From assembly GCA_035362835.1 (NCBI GenBank), contig DAOSDY010000001.1, positions 1,426,001-1,490,000 on the forward strand: 64,000 nucleotides of DNA. Direction: 5' to 3'. Positions 55,701 to 63,641 of the stretch are shown piece after piece. Under the pieces are notes generated by a model. That model had not been told where the DNA came from. It did no database searches and worked only from the letters and a program-made list of their open reading frames with translations. Each line of letters starts with the position of its first letter. The first letter of the stretch is position 1. The stretch comes from Melioribacteraceae bacterium. GTDB taxonomy: Bacteria; Bacteroidota; Ignavibacteria; Ignavibacteriales; Melioribacteraceae. Made by a program: the position numbers and the translations under genes.

Positions 55701-56033
55701 AATGACGAACCGGAGAAAATTAATCTGGTTGACGGAGGAAATATAAATTTCTCGTTCAATTTAAGTAACCTGGCAACACTCGAACTTCTTCACGAAGGAG
55801 GAATTTCCGTTTTACCAAAGGTCATTATTCCAAAGCCCGGATCATTTTCGGAAGGATTGAGAATTCTTAATGAAAGAGTTGAAGAAGATAATTATATTGT
55901 AACAGTTCAGGGATTGAGCGGAAGCACAGGGGAACTGGAAGTTATTCGCGAAAACGGGAAGGAGATAATTTCTGTCCGGTTTGAATCCGGTTCCGGAAAG
56001 TATGCTAATAAAGAGATTAAATTGAAATACTGA
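52719..56033 (+). CDS. Large secreted glycosidase-like protein (six-hairpin barrel)
   Basis: 1104 residues. Signal peptide (1-18, ending LFSQ). About 20-250 looks like an alpha/beta ThuA/GATase-like domain (LSRLRDYV-like ISKLRDYVLDGGKLFLTVD; AAGAYTYFAIPN). About 250-530 is beta-rich. About 540-960 is an (alpha/alpha)6 barrel of the amylo-alpha-1,6-glucosidase/GH15-like type: GYAWYFGRDAVWSSFALLDY, GHGWVEGGGLYTAHTEVY and ESPIYNPRGYHTGSVWP-like DSPIYNPRGYHTGSVWP. The ending is a beta domain. It probably cleaves an alpha-linked glycan outside the cytoplasm; the exact linkage cannot be told. GGAG precedes the ATG. Confidence 0.78.
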   Translation: MKFLFSFLLLFTPVLFSQTKIALLDLNNSINSDKELKSAFEFLESRNEFKTSLISSGMISGSKKYLNDFQIVWIHRTDSTLFNKKEKDPVLISKLRDYVLDGGKLFLTVDALNYLNLMGFESVVPSSKYVDAVDGGYGRKLGLHSFRNHPVFTGLNGGAYLFNPTEDMKIRQVGFFGDSIPLNGKVVAVDWSYITLKEDSRLVVEYEEGKGKILAAGAYTYFAIPNNSSRHLEMFVQNCLYYLSGKYQEQKKYYWNYQPNSVKEFSAGGREEFKFVLNPASLFKKSDGLLLTNRFATENFWNVSGERILVMGKEKGGIDEVWAHPFMALRDYQVGIRFSYKDSVYWLNDERPEIEVRPESFTRIYKFRRAYLTETISASHDKPVSIINYEYRGVYPAKLVIKFRSNIRYMWPYSEKVFSSINYSTDKELNSFILKDGSGEHIILTGAVRKPLQSIIGQYENFEKKDSLFTGIASSDFSVGALTEYELKMNDNLQFVIAASNEGEDTTRNYFTMALTDPAKVLDDAALYPKEFFEKSLSITTPDKDFNEGYQWALIGTDRFRVNTPGLGKALVAGYSTTAKGWNGGHKVNGRPGYAWYFGRDAVWSSFALLDYGDFESVKSQLSFFNKYQDLNGKIFHELTTSGAVHYDASDATPLYLILAGRYLLHSGDVDFIRETWPNIKMAIDYCFSTDTDKDHLIENTNVGHGWVEGGGLYTAHTEVYLAACWAEALKMASVMAGSLMLNKESEMYNREYEKVKKIISEQFWNDESNFLSFSKLKDGSFNLEKTVLAAVPVYFEMLDKPKAINVIDDFAENYFSSDWGVRILRDDSPIYNPRGYHTGSVWPLFTGWTSLAEFKYGNHLQGYTHMMNNLLVYKNWQLGSVEEVLHGSEYKPSGVCSHQCWSQTMVLQPAIEGMLGLKVDALNNRIDLAPGIPADWDTLKVERIRIGKNFLNFTMKKEKGKTTYRFSTDTSEPVAVGFRPLFPSGTKFNSALLNDEPEKINLVDGGNINFSFNLSNLATLELLHEGGISVLPKVIIPKPGSFSEGLRILNERVEEDNYIVTVQGLSGSTGELEVIRENGKEIISVRFESGSGKYANKEIKLKY

Positions 56034-56060
56034 AATAATATTTTATGAAAGGGATATAAA

Positions 56061-57041
56061 GTGGAAGGGCAGGAATTAAACCACTTGAAATCGCAGCTTA
56101 TCTGGCGTAAGGAAAAAATTCAGAAGGCAATTTCCGGTCAGATTGTCCCGATGCATCTCGTTAACCTTCTTAAAGAAGTCGACTCCGCACTGGAGAGAAT
56201 TGACAACGGTACTTTCGGACTTTGTGTTGTGTGCAACGATCCAATTGAACCGGAGCGCCTGATTGTAGATCCCCTTACAAGAGTCTGCCTGGATCACCTG
56301 AGCAGTAATCAGCAGAAGGAGCTGGAGGAGGATCTCACCGTAGCAACTCATATTCAGAAAGCAATGCTTCCTAAAAACAACCGCCGTCTCAAAGGTTTTG
56401 AGGTCTATTATCACTACGACGCCGCAGGAGCTGTTAGCGGCGATTACTGCGACGTGATTGATCCCGGATCTGAAAGCAATTCACTCTATTTTATTCTGGG
56501 GGATGTATCCGGGAAGGGGATTGCCGCATCGATGCTAATGACTCATCTCAGGGCAATGTTTCAGAGTCTGGTTCCTCTTGGTATCGGAATCGCGAGTCTG
56601 ATGGCTAGGGCCAGCCGGCTCCTCTGCGAGAGCACTACTTCCTATCACTATGCGACGCTGTTGTGTGTTAAAGCCAATATGGATGGAAAAACCGAAATCT
56701 GTAATGCAGGTCATTGTCCGCCCCTGTTTATCAGCAGCGACAGGATCTCCCGACTGGATTCAAATGGTATGCCGATCGGAATTTTTTGCGAATCTGAATA
56801 TACTATGACAAACTTCAGTCTTAAATCCGGCGAAATGATACTTCTCTACTCAGACGGATTAACCGAAGCGATGAAAGGAGATAATCTCTACGGTATGGAA
56901 AGGCTCGAAGAATTTGCTGCCGCAAACAGGAATCTGCCCCCGTCCGAATTTGTAAAAAGATTGGTGAGTGATCTTCACAATTTTCTCGACGGCGATCCGA
57001 GAAAAGATGATCTGACAATAATGTCAATCAAAAAAATATAG
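56061..57041 (+). CDS. DksA/TraR zinc finger fused to SpoIIE/PP2C phosphatase
   Basis: 326 residues from a GTG start with AAAGGG upstream. Residues 1-80 are a coiled-coil hairpin plus a zinc finger with Cys55, Cys58, Cys76 and His79 (C-x2-C-x17-C-x2-H), as in DksA/TraR. Residues 95-326 are a SpoIIE/RsbU-type PP2C phosphatase: GDYCDVIDPGS, GDVSGKGIAASMLM, CNAGHCPP, LYSDGLTEAMKG and DDLTIMS. RsbU-type enzymes control anti-anti-sigma factors by dephosphorylation. It is 28 bases after the glycosidase gene. Confidence 0.9.
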   Translation: MEGQELNHLKSQLIWRKEKIQKAISGQIVPMHLVNLLKEVDSALERIDNGTFGLCVVCNDPIEPERLIVDPLTRVCLDHLSSNQQKELEEDLTVATHIQKAMLPKNNRRLKGFEVYYHYDAAGAVSGDYCDVIDPGSESNSLYFILGDVSGKGIAASMLMTHLRAMFQSLVPLGIGIASLMARASRLLCESTTSYHYATLLCVKANMDGKTEICNAGHCPPLFISSDRISRLDSNGMPIGIFCESEYTMTNFSLKSGEMILLYSDGLTEAMKGDNLYGMERLEEFAAANRNLPPSEFVKRLVSDLHNFLDGDPRKDDLTIMSIKKI

Positions 57042-57219
57042 TTTCTTTTACTGATGATTGGACAGACCGGTGTATTGCTACTCATTATTCATTAAGACCG
57101 ATTAATAATCCTTTTCTGTAATTAAATACGGATTTATGAAGAGTCTATAAAAAACGAGTACAAATAGTCGACATCACTTTTTGAAATACATATATTTGCC
57201 CGAACTAAATTGAGAGATC

Positions 57220-57717
57220 ATGTTTATCGAAAAAGAAAACAGGCCGGACCCCGTTATTGAAAAAGAGAAAATCCTTCAGCTTGAAGAATATATAAAACAG
57301 AATATTCCCTTAACCGGTTTTATGAATTTCAGCATATCTGAACTTTCCAAATTATCTATAAAGTTGACTGCCCCGCTTAAACCGAACGATAATCATTACG
57401 GAACCGTCTTCGGCGGAAGCCTGGCAATCCTTGGTATCCTGGCAGGGTGGGGACTCCTTCATTACAACATGATAGATGAAAAGATCAAAGGAACCATAGT
57501 GATTAAAGAAGGAAAGATGAAGTTTCTTCGTCCGGCTCTTAAGGAATTTGAAGCTGTAAATAATTCGCTTACAGAAGCCGACTGGATTAGTTTTAAAAAG
57601 TGTCTTTCTGTGGAAGGAAGGTCCAAAATTAAAATGCAGTCCTACCTTTATTCGGAAGGAAAACTTGTAGGGGTTCACGACGGAATCTACGTAGCCCTTT
57701 CCTCACCGTTAAAATAA
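57220..57717 (+). CDS. YiiD-type thioesterase-like hotdog protein
   Basis: 165 residues. The C-terminal domain resembles the putative thioesterase domain found at the end of YiiD: IPLTGFMNFSISEL, LTAPLKPNDNHYGTVFGGSL and KGTIVIKEGKMKFLRPAL. The hotdog fold and family suggest hydrolysis of an acyl thioester. The acetyltransferase half of YiiD is absent. It stands alone between the phosphatase and a terminator. Confidence 0.78.
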   Translation: MFIEKENRPDPVIEKEKILQLEEYIKQNIPLTGFMNFSISELSKLSIKLTAPLKPNDNHYGTVFGGSLAILGILAGWGLLHYNMIDEKIKGTIVIKEGKMKFLRPALKEFEAVNNSLTEADWISFKKCLSVEGRSKIKMQSYLYSEGKLVGVHDGIYVALSSPLK

Positions 57718-57837
57718 TTATTAGCCGGATCCGGTTGATAAAAATTTACTGTAGAGAAATATTTAAACCGGAGGCCCATTCATTTTGTCAATTATTCAAA
57801 CTGAAGAAAAAAAATCATTTCTTCCCCCCTCCCCCTT

Positions 57838-57871
57838 AAGCCTGCCGCGTTGAAACGCGGCGGGCTTATTT
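57838..57871 (+). terminator. Terminator after the thioesterase-like gene
   Basis: AAGCCTGCCGCG (57838-57849) pairs with CGCGGCGGGCTT (57856-57867) with a six-base loop; a short T-rich tract follows. Confidence 0.8.
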
Positions 57872-57952
57872 ATAAAATGGTTGTATCTCCGAAATTATTT
57901 TGTTTATTCATTTTTACTTAATTTTCAACGTACATAATATTATTAGTCTATA

Positions 57953-60049
57953 ATGGCAGAAATTCTCAAGGATCAAAATAAATCACGAGTCCTGGCAAAA
58001 ATCGCTGGTTTGCCTAACCGTATTTATCACCTTTTTTTAGGGACGGATTACACTGCTTTTACATTTCTCTCAATTATTACCGGTGCTGTGGTTGGATTTG
58101 CTACAGTCCTATTCCACCACTCAATAGAATTCTTTAATGAAGTATTTTTTGAGCAGACGGCAGGAGGATTATATTTTTTAGGCGCTGCCGCTGTAATTGC
58201 ACTTCCCGCTATCGGTATGCTTATTCAAAGTCTGATGATTATATCCGCGCCCGATATTGCATCTAAAAGAGGCGTCTCTGAAGTAATTAAATCGGTTGCA
58301 TCGCGCGGCGCACGGATTCCTCTCCGGACAACGATATTTCATTTTTTTGCACCTGTTATTAGTATCGGTTCAGGTAATACTGTGGGACCCGAAGCCCCGG
58401 CGGCACAGCTCGGCGGCGGTGTAGCAAACAAACTGGCTCACACATTCAGACTCTCCGATTCCCGTAAAAGGGTTTTCACCGCGGCGGGTTCCGGTGCGGC
58501 AATAGCAGCAATATTTAACACTCCGATGGGAGGAATCTTTTTCGCTCTTGAGATTATTCTGCTTAATGAATTTCAGGCGGCAACTTTTTCAGCCCTTATC
58601 CTTGCTTCAGTTACTTCGAGCGCAATCTCGAGAATATTTCTTGGTAATAAATCTGTTTTTCTTTTCAGCAGTCCGGATGTTGGCGATTACTCCCATCTCT
58701 ATTTATATGCGGCTCTCGGAATAATTGCCGGACTAGTCTCAATACTATTTATAAGATACTCGAATACACTTGATACTCTTTTCAGAAAAAAGATCCTCAA
58801 AAAATATCCCCAATGGATAGTTATGACATTTGTTGGATTAATAGTGGGTGTATGCGGATTTTTTTATAAAGATATTTTTGGAATCGGATATTCGGGAATC
58901 AACAATATTCTTTCGAACTCTCTCTCTTGGAAAGTGGTCGGGATGCTTCTTCTGCTTAAGATATTTCTGGTACCGTTAATCCTTAACTCCGGCGGATTCG
59001 GCGGAGTATTCGCTCCATCACTTTTTATAGGAGCTTCGCTCGGCTTCCTTTTTGCAACCGGGTTGAATTATTTCTTCGGATTTCAGTTTGATGTAACTGC
59101 TTTTGTTCTTGTATCAATGGGAGCTGTTCTGGGGGGGATTAATTCAATTCCGATCTCTGCCATACTTATAATTTTTGAAATGACAAAGGACTATTCTTTT
59201 ATACTTCCGCTGATGCTGGCGGTAGTAGCAAGCACGATGATTGTTCAAATCAGTATGAAAAAATCGGTTCATGAAAAGCATCTTGAGAAACAGGGTTATA
59301 AACTATCCCAGACAAAAGATGTACTATTGTTGAGGTCGATAACGGTTGAACAGGTTATGAAGAAAGATGTAACTCTTATGCCGGAAGAAACACCCCTTCC
59401 GAAAGTATTAAGCTCTCTGATGGAGAGCGACAGAAATACTTTTTATACGGTTAATAAAGAAGGAATAATCGTTGGCAAAATTACCGACGCTGAAATCCGG
59501 CCGATTATAACCGAGTATGAGCATATACGCGAGGTTCTGGTAGCGCGTGATATTGCCTCCAGAGATGTTACACCTGTAATGGAAACAGACGACCTTGATT
59601 ATATTATGAAACTGTTTGAAAGCAGGGATGCCGATGAATTTCCCGTTGTTCATCCCGAAGATAAAAACAGTGTTACCGGAACAGTTAGAAGGCAGGATGT
59701 AATTGCTGCATATAACCGGGAGAGTTTTAAGTATAACGTTGTTGAAGGATTTGCCCGCGAATTGAAAACAATAAGCAGTACCAAACAAACAAAGGTGCTG
59801 GAAGGCTATTCGATAATTGAAAAACAAGCCCCGGGGGAATTTGTCGGCAGGAAAATTTCCGATATAGCTCTCCGTAATAAGTACGGGCTCGAAATCCTTA
59901 TGATCCGGAAACACAGCTCACCGTACGAAGACCAATCCGAATCATCAAATTATATATTACCTAATCCTGTTTATGTAATTCAGGAGGATGACATTTTAAT
60001 TTTGTTCGGAGCGGATGAAAAGATTGCTTCAACAGAAAACTGGAGTTAA
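57953..60049 (+). CDS. ClC chloride channel/antiporter with CBS and TrkA-C domains
   Basis: 698 residues. The N-terminal ClC unit (about 35-445) has GNTVGPEAPAAQLGGG with the gating Glu and GGFGGVFAPSLFIGASLG as selectivity segments. Two CBS domains follow (about 455-585; VEQVMKKDVTLMPEETP, DIASRDVTPVMETDDLDYIM). The end (about 610-690) is a TrkA-C/RCK-C domain (EFVGRKISDIALRNKYGLEI; IQEDDILILFG). CBS and TrkA-C are ligand-sensing units, so transport is probably nucleotide regulated. It is 12 bases before the DinB-like gene. Confidence 0.9.
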   Translation: MAEILKDQNKSRVLAKIAGLPNRIYHLFLGTDYTAFTFLSIITGAVVGFATVLFHHSIEFFNEVFFEQTAGGLYFLGAAAVIALPAIGMLIQSLMIISAPDIASKRGVSEVIKSVASRGARIPLRTTIFHFFAPVISIGSGNTVGPEAPAAQLGGGVANKLAHTFRLSDSRKRVFTAAGSGAAIAAIFNTPMGGIFFALEIILLNEFQAATFSALILASVTSSAISRIFLGNKSVFLFSSPDVGDYSHLYLYAALGIIAGLVSILFIRYSNTLDTLFRKKILKKYPQWIVMTFVGLIVGVCGFFYKDIFGIGYSGINNILSNSLSWKVVGMLLLLKIFLVPLILNSGGFGGVFAPSLFIGASLGFLFATGLNYFFGFQFDVTAFVLVSMGAVLGGINSIPISAILIIFEMTKDYSFILPLMLAVVASTMIVQISMKKSVHEKHLEKQGYKLSQTKDVLLLRSITVEQVMKKDVTLMPEETPLPKVLSSLMESDRNTFYTVNKEGIIVGKITDAEIRPIITEYEHIREVLVARDIASRDVTPVMETDDLDYIMKLFESRDADEFPVVHPEDKNSVTGTVRRQDVIAAYNRESFKYNVVEGFARELKTISSTKQTKVLEGYSIIEKQAPGEFVGRKISDIALRNKYGLEILMIRKHSSPYEDQSESSNYILPNPVYVIQEDDILILFGADEKIASTENWS

Positions 60050-60061
60050 TTTATTACTCTT

Positions 60062-60538
60062 ATGAGCTCTAAAGAACTTGCAGACGAATTATTCAGGAAT
60101 GTATTCGATGATCCGTGGCATGGTGCGTCCGTCAGTATGATTCTAAACGGAATAACCCACACAGCCGCATTTAATAAACCGCTCGATTCAATTCATTCGA
60201 TTGCCGAAATTCTGCTTCACATGACCTCCTGGACAGTAGAAGTTGAACGCCGTTTATCAGGGGAGGAACCCGATGAACCGGAAATGGGCGACTGGCCGGA
60301 CGCAACCGGACTTAAAAAAAATAATTGGGATGACATTAAAGACTCCTATTTCCGTGAGTCGGAAAAGCTTATCGGTTCAATCAGAGTTTTTCCGGATTCC
60401 GGATTGAATGAATTAGTTGGAAGCGAACGGAATGCGTCACTCGGAACCGGATTTACTTATAAATCCATGATTCTGGGGATGATACAGCATAATGCATATC
60501 ATTCAGCGCAAATCTCAATTTTAAAAAAAATCAAATAA
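60062..60538 (+). CDS. DinB-like four-helix metal-binding protein
   Basis: 158 residues, cytosolic. The DinB/DUF664 pattern is seen: a His in IAEILLHMTSWTVEVERR and a pair in GMIQHNAYHSAQISIL give three candidate metal-binding His residues in a four-helix bundle. The family includes bacillithiol- or mycothiol-dependent transferases; the precise role is unknown. It probably shares a transcript with the ClC gene. Confidence 0.85.
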   Translation: MSSKELADELFRNVFDDPWHGASVSMILNGITHTAAFNKPLDSIHSIAEILLHMTSWTVEVERRLSGEEPDEPEMGDWPDATGLKKNNWDDIKDSYFRESEKLIGSIRVFPDSGLNELVGSERNASLGTGFTYKSMILGMIQHNAYHSAQISILKKIK

Positions 60539-60663
60539 ATTAGTTTCGCTGATTGAAAGTGATAAAGAAATAAATGAATTTTGACACAATAATTTTGATC
60601 GGAAAACGTTAACACTTATAAATTCTTCTATAACATTCTAAAACCGGCAGGACAGGGGGAAAT

Positions 60664-61959
60664 ATGCGGAGCAGAACACTTCGGTTAATTTTAATTGCTT
60701 TCCTTTTAATAACATCTAATATCATTTCACAGACAGATCAAAGTCTAATAAAAGAAGGAGCTCCAAAAGTTTATATCGATTGCGGATTGTGCGACATAAA
60801 CTACATTAAGGAACAGATACAAATTGTAAATTATGTCAACGACCGTAACGATGCCGATGTTCATATTCTGTTTGTTACTCAGAGCACCGGGGCAAACGGT
60901 ACTCAATATTCACTTTTCTTTATCGGCAACAACAGTTTTAATGGAATTAATGATACAGTTAAATTTTCTACGGATCAGACCGACACAGACGATAAAGTAA
61001 GAGAAAAGACGGTTAACAACCTTAAGATCGGACTTGTAAGGTATATTGGTAAAACAAAAGTAGCCGATCAAATGACAATTTCCTTCGCAAAGCCGAAAGA
61101 GCAGTCAGAAAAACCGGAAGACGATTGGGATTTCTGGTATTTCCAGGCAAGCGTTAACAGCAGTATCAATGGAGAGGAAAGAAGTAACTACAACTGGCTG
61201 AACGGTTCGTTCAGCGCAAACAGGGTAACAGAGGATCTGAAAGTAAATCTGCGTCTCTCCAATTCATATACTGAAAACAATTTCAATTTTTTTGACGGAA
61301 CAGAGGATGTTAATATAAAAAGTGTTTCCCGCAATCAAAGTTTTGACGGCTCGGTTTATTTCTCGATCGATAATCACTGGTCGTGGGGTTTTACTTCGTA
61401 TGCATTCAGGTCAACATATTCCAATATTTCATTGAGCGCATATTTCGCCCCGACGGTTGAGTATAACGTTTTTCCGTATTCGGAATCGAATCAGAGACAG
61501 TTAAGAATAAATTACAGAATATCACCTACATACAACCGCTATTTTGAAGAGACTATCTTTTTTAAAACGAACGAATCGCTTATTAGTCAGCAGCTCTCGG
61601 CAACATTATCGATAATCGAACCTTGGGGAAGTACAAGTCTTACGCTTACCGGCGCAAACTACTTTCACGACTTTAGCAGGTATGAACTCGATATTTTCGG
61701 AACGGTTTCCTGGAAAATTGTAAAGGGATTATCTTTCAGTGTATACGGAGGATATACAAAGATCAGGAATCAGATTTCGCTTCCGCGCGGCAGTGCTTCT
61801 CTTGAAGAAGTATTATTGCAGCGAAGGCAGCTTGAAACCGGATATTCATACTGGGGCGGTTTCGGAATCTCATATTCATTCGGCTCGATCTATAATAATA
61901 TTGTAAATCCAAGATTTGGCGGCGGCGGGGGCGGTTCAACAATAATAATATCCAATTAG
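60664..61959 (+). CDS. Putative outer membrane beta-barrel protein, tandem copy 1
   Basis: 431 residues. Signal peptide (1-23, ending ISQT). Residues about 30-145 form an alpha/beta N-domain: KVYIDCGLCDINYIKEQI, DADVHILFVTQSTG and KVADQMTISFAKP. Residues about 160-420 are alternating aromatic beta strands that look like a barrel, ending GISYSFGSIYNNIVNPRFGG. The last residues are a Gly-run plus STIIISN, which is absent in copy 2. The N-domain has three cysteines. I do not know the family name. It is paralogous to the next gene. Confidence 0.7.
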   Translation: MRSRTLRLILIAFLLITSNIISQTDQSLIKEGAPKVYIDCGLCDINYIKEQIQIVNYVNDRNDADVHILFVTQSTGANGTQYSLFFIGNNSFNGINDTVKFSTDQTDTDDKVREKTVNNLKIGLVRYIGKTKVADQMTISFAKPKEQSEKPEDDWDFWYFQASVNSSINGEERSNYNWLNGSFSANRVTEDLKVNLRLSNSYTENNFNFFDGTEDVNIKSVSRNQSFDGSVYFSIDNHWSWGFTSYAFRSTYSNISLSAYFAPTVEYNVFPYSESNQRQLRINYRISPTYNRYFEETIFFKTNESLISQQLSATLSIIEPWGSTSLTLTGANYFHDFSRYELDIFGTVSWKIVKGLSFSVYGGYTKIRNQISLPRGSASLEEVLLQRRQLETGYSYWGGFGISYSFGSIYNNIVNPRFGGGGGGSTIIISN

Positions 61960-61987
61960 CCATCCGGACTTTTAATCCTATTTTCAA

Positions 61988-62020
61988 AACGGGAAGCTGC
62001 TTTCTTTCCGGCTTCCCGTT
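61988..62020 (+). other. Hairpin between the tandem paralogs
   Basis: AACGGGAAGC (61988-61997) pairs with GCTTCCCGTT (62011-62020), loop of 13. No T-run follows, so it is a hairpin or partial terminator in the 127-base spacer. Confidence 0.6.
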
Positions 62021-62086
62021 GCATTGAAGATTATTTAAAGACTATTTTACGCACTCAAATTTTCGGGATTATGCTTTCTCTTCCAT

Positions 62087-63340
62087 ATGAAAAGTAAAAT
62101 ATTATTCACCTCGCTTTTATTCGTTCTTCTAATTAATTCTCCTGTATTAATCAGCTCACAATCACTTGTAAGGGAAGGCGCTCCCAAAATATTTCTTGAT
62201 TGCCGATGCGATATGAGCTATATAAAAGAACAGATTCCGGTTCTGAATTACGTTACAGACAGGACGGAGGCCGATATTTATGTGCTCTTTACCGATCAGA
62301 GAACCGGCTCGGGCGGAAGAGAATATATACTTCTCTTTCTCGGGCGTTCCGATTTCAGAGGAACAAGTGATACTGTTAAATATGTCGCAAATCAGATCGA
62401 TACTGAGGACGAGAAAAGAATTAAAATGGTTGCAGCGCTTAAAGCGGGGCTCGCAAAATTTATCTTTAAGTCCCCCATCGCCGATCAGATGAAAATCAGT
62501 TTTACAAACGGATCGGGGAACGGTCAAAACCTTCAATCAATTTCTGATGAATGGGATCACTGGGTTTTCAGAACAAGCTTAAATACTTCTCTTAGCGGAC
62601 AGCAGACAACAAAACATTACAACCTCGGAAGTTCCATATCAATAAACAGGATTACAGAGGATTCGAAGATTTACTTGTGGGGATCCGCGAATTACAATGA
62701 AAGCAATTATGATTATGACGAAGAGAGAATTGTGAGTATTTCAAGACGTTATAATGCTTCGGCAACGTTCATTAAAGCGATTGACGGGAAATGGTCCTGG
62801 GGTATCTGGTCGTCTTTTAATCAATCGACATATAACAACATGAAGCTGGGCCTCAGTATTGCCCCCGGGCTGGAATATAACATCTTCCCTTATTCGGAAG
62901 CCAACCAGAGGCAATTCCGGGTCGAGTACAGAATCCATTTAAATCACAACAGATATTTTTTAGAGACGATCTATTTGAAAACGAAAGAGAATCTCTTTAG
63001 CCATTTATTAAGATTTTCATTTGAGGTTATAGAACCGTGGGGAAATTCAGGATTCCGTTTAACCGGTTCGAATTACCTGCACGATTTCGGGCTCTATTCT
63101 TTCAGTACCGACGGTTTTCTCTCCTTAAAAGTTCTTAAAGGTTTTTCGTTCGACCTAAGGGCAAGGTATTCTAAAATAAACAACCAGCTTGCGCTGCCTC
63201 GCGGACAAGCTTCGCTTGACGAAATACTTCTTCAAAGAAAGGAGATAGCGACCCAGTATTCTTATGAAATCGGGATAGGTATTTCTTATTCTTTCGGCTC
63301 AATCTATAATAACGCAATAAATCCCCGCTTCGGCGATTAA
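62087..63340 (+). CDS. Putative outer membrane beta-barrel protein, tandem copy 2
   Basis: 417 residues. Signal peptide (1-25, ending ISSQ). Same layout as the previous gene, about half identical by eye: KIFLDCRCDMSYIKEQIPVL, EADIYVLFTDQRTG, PIADQMKISFTNG, and a C-terminal barrel ending GISYSFGSIYNNAINPRFGD. Both share the late motif LPRG-ASL-E-LLQR, so the two genes arose by tandem duplication. Copy 2 has one cysteine fewer and lacks the Gly-rich tail. The family is not recognised; periplasmic N-domain plus barrel suggests an outer membrane sensor or transporter. Confidence 0.7.
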   Translation: MKSKILFTSLLFVLLINSPVLISSQSLVREGAPKIFLDCRCDMSYIKEQIPVLNYVTDRTEADIYVLFTDQRTGSGGREYILLFLGRSDFRGTSDTVKYVANQIDTEDEKRIKMVAALKAGLAKFIFKSPIADQMKISFTNGSGNGQNLQSISDEWDHWVFRTSLNTSLSGQQTTKHYNLGSSISINRITEDSKIYLWGSANYNESNYDYDEERIVSISRRYNASATFIKAIDGKWSWGIWSSFNQSTYNNMKLGLSIAPGLEYNIFPYSEANQRQFRVEYRIHLNHNRYFLETIYLKTKENLFSHLLRFSFEVIEPWGNSGFRLTGSNYLHDFGLYSFSTDGFLSLKVLKGFSFDLRARYSKINNQLALPRGQASLDEILLQRKEIATQYSYEIGIGISYSFGSIYNNAINPRFGD

Positions 63341-63641
63341 TCGAATTCCGAATCCGGAATATTATGCGCCCGTTAGTATTTGAATACTCATTTCTAATCT
63401 GTTCTATTTTTAACAGCTCTTTCAATTTGTGAATTGAAATTGTTTCAACGGTTCGCCCGTTGATTCCCACTGCTTTTTCTACTGCAAGAATTGAATTTTA
63501 ATTGGTTTTCTGAGTGGCCTTTTCAATGCTGCAAGGTTTGGTTAAATGAGGATTGAAAAGAAGTTTCATAAACATTATGTTATGATCAAATCTAAGTAAA
63601 CCAAAGTTTTTTTTGAATATTTTTTTACCGGGACGCTCGTT
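63341..63641. other. Intergenic region before the AlkD-like gene
   Basis: 301 bases. A small stem ATTCCG / CGGAAT (63345-63350, 63355-63360) follows the stop of the tandem copy 2 gene. The rest is AT-rich with no convincing gene; the promoter of the next gene should be here. Confidence 0.55.

Noticed and set aside
57820..57838. Poly-C tract CCCCCCTCCCCC as a phase-variable site
   Set aside because: It lies between genes and next to a terminator, not in a coding or promoter position that would switch a gene.
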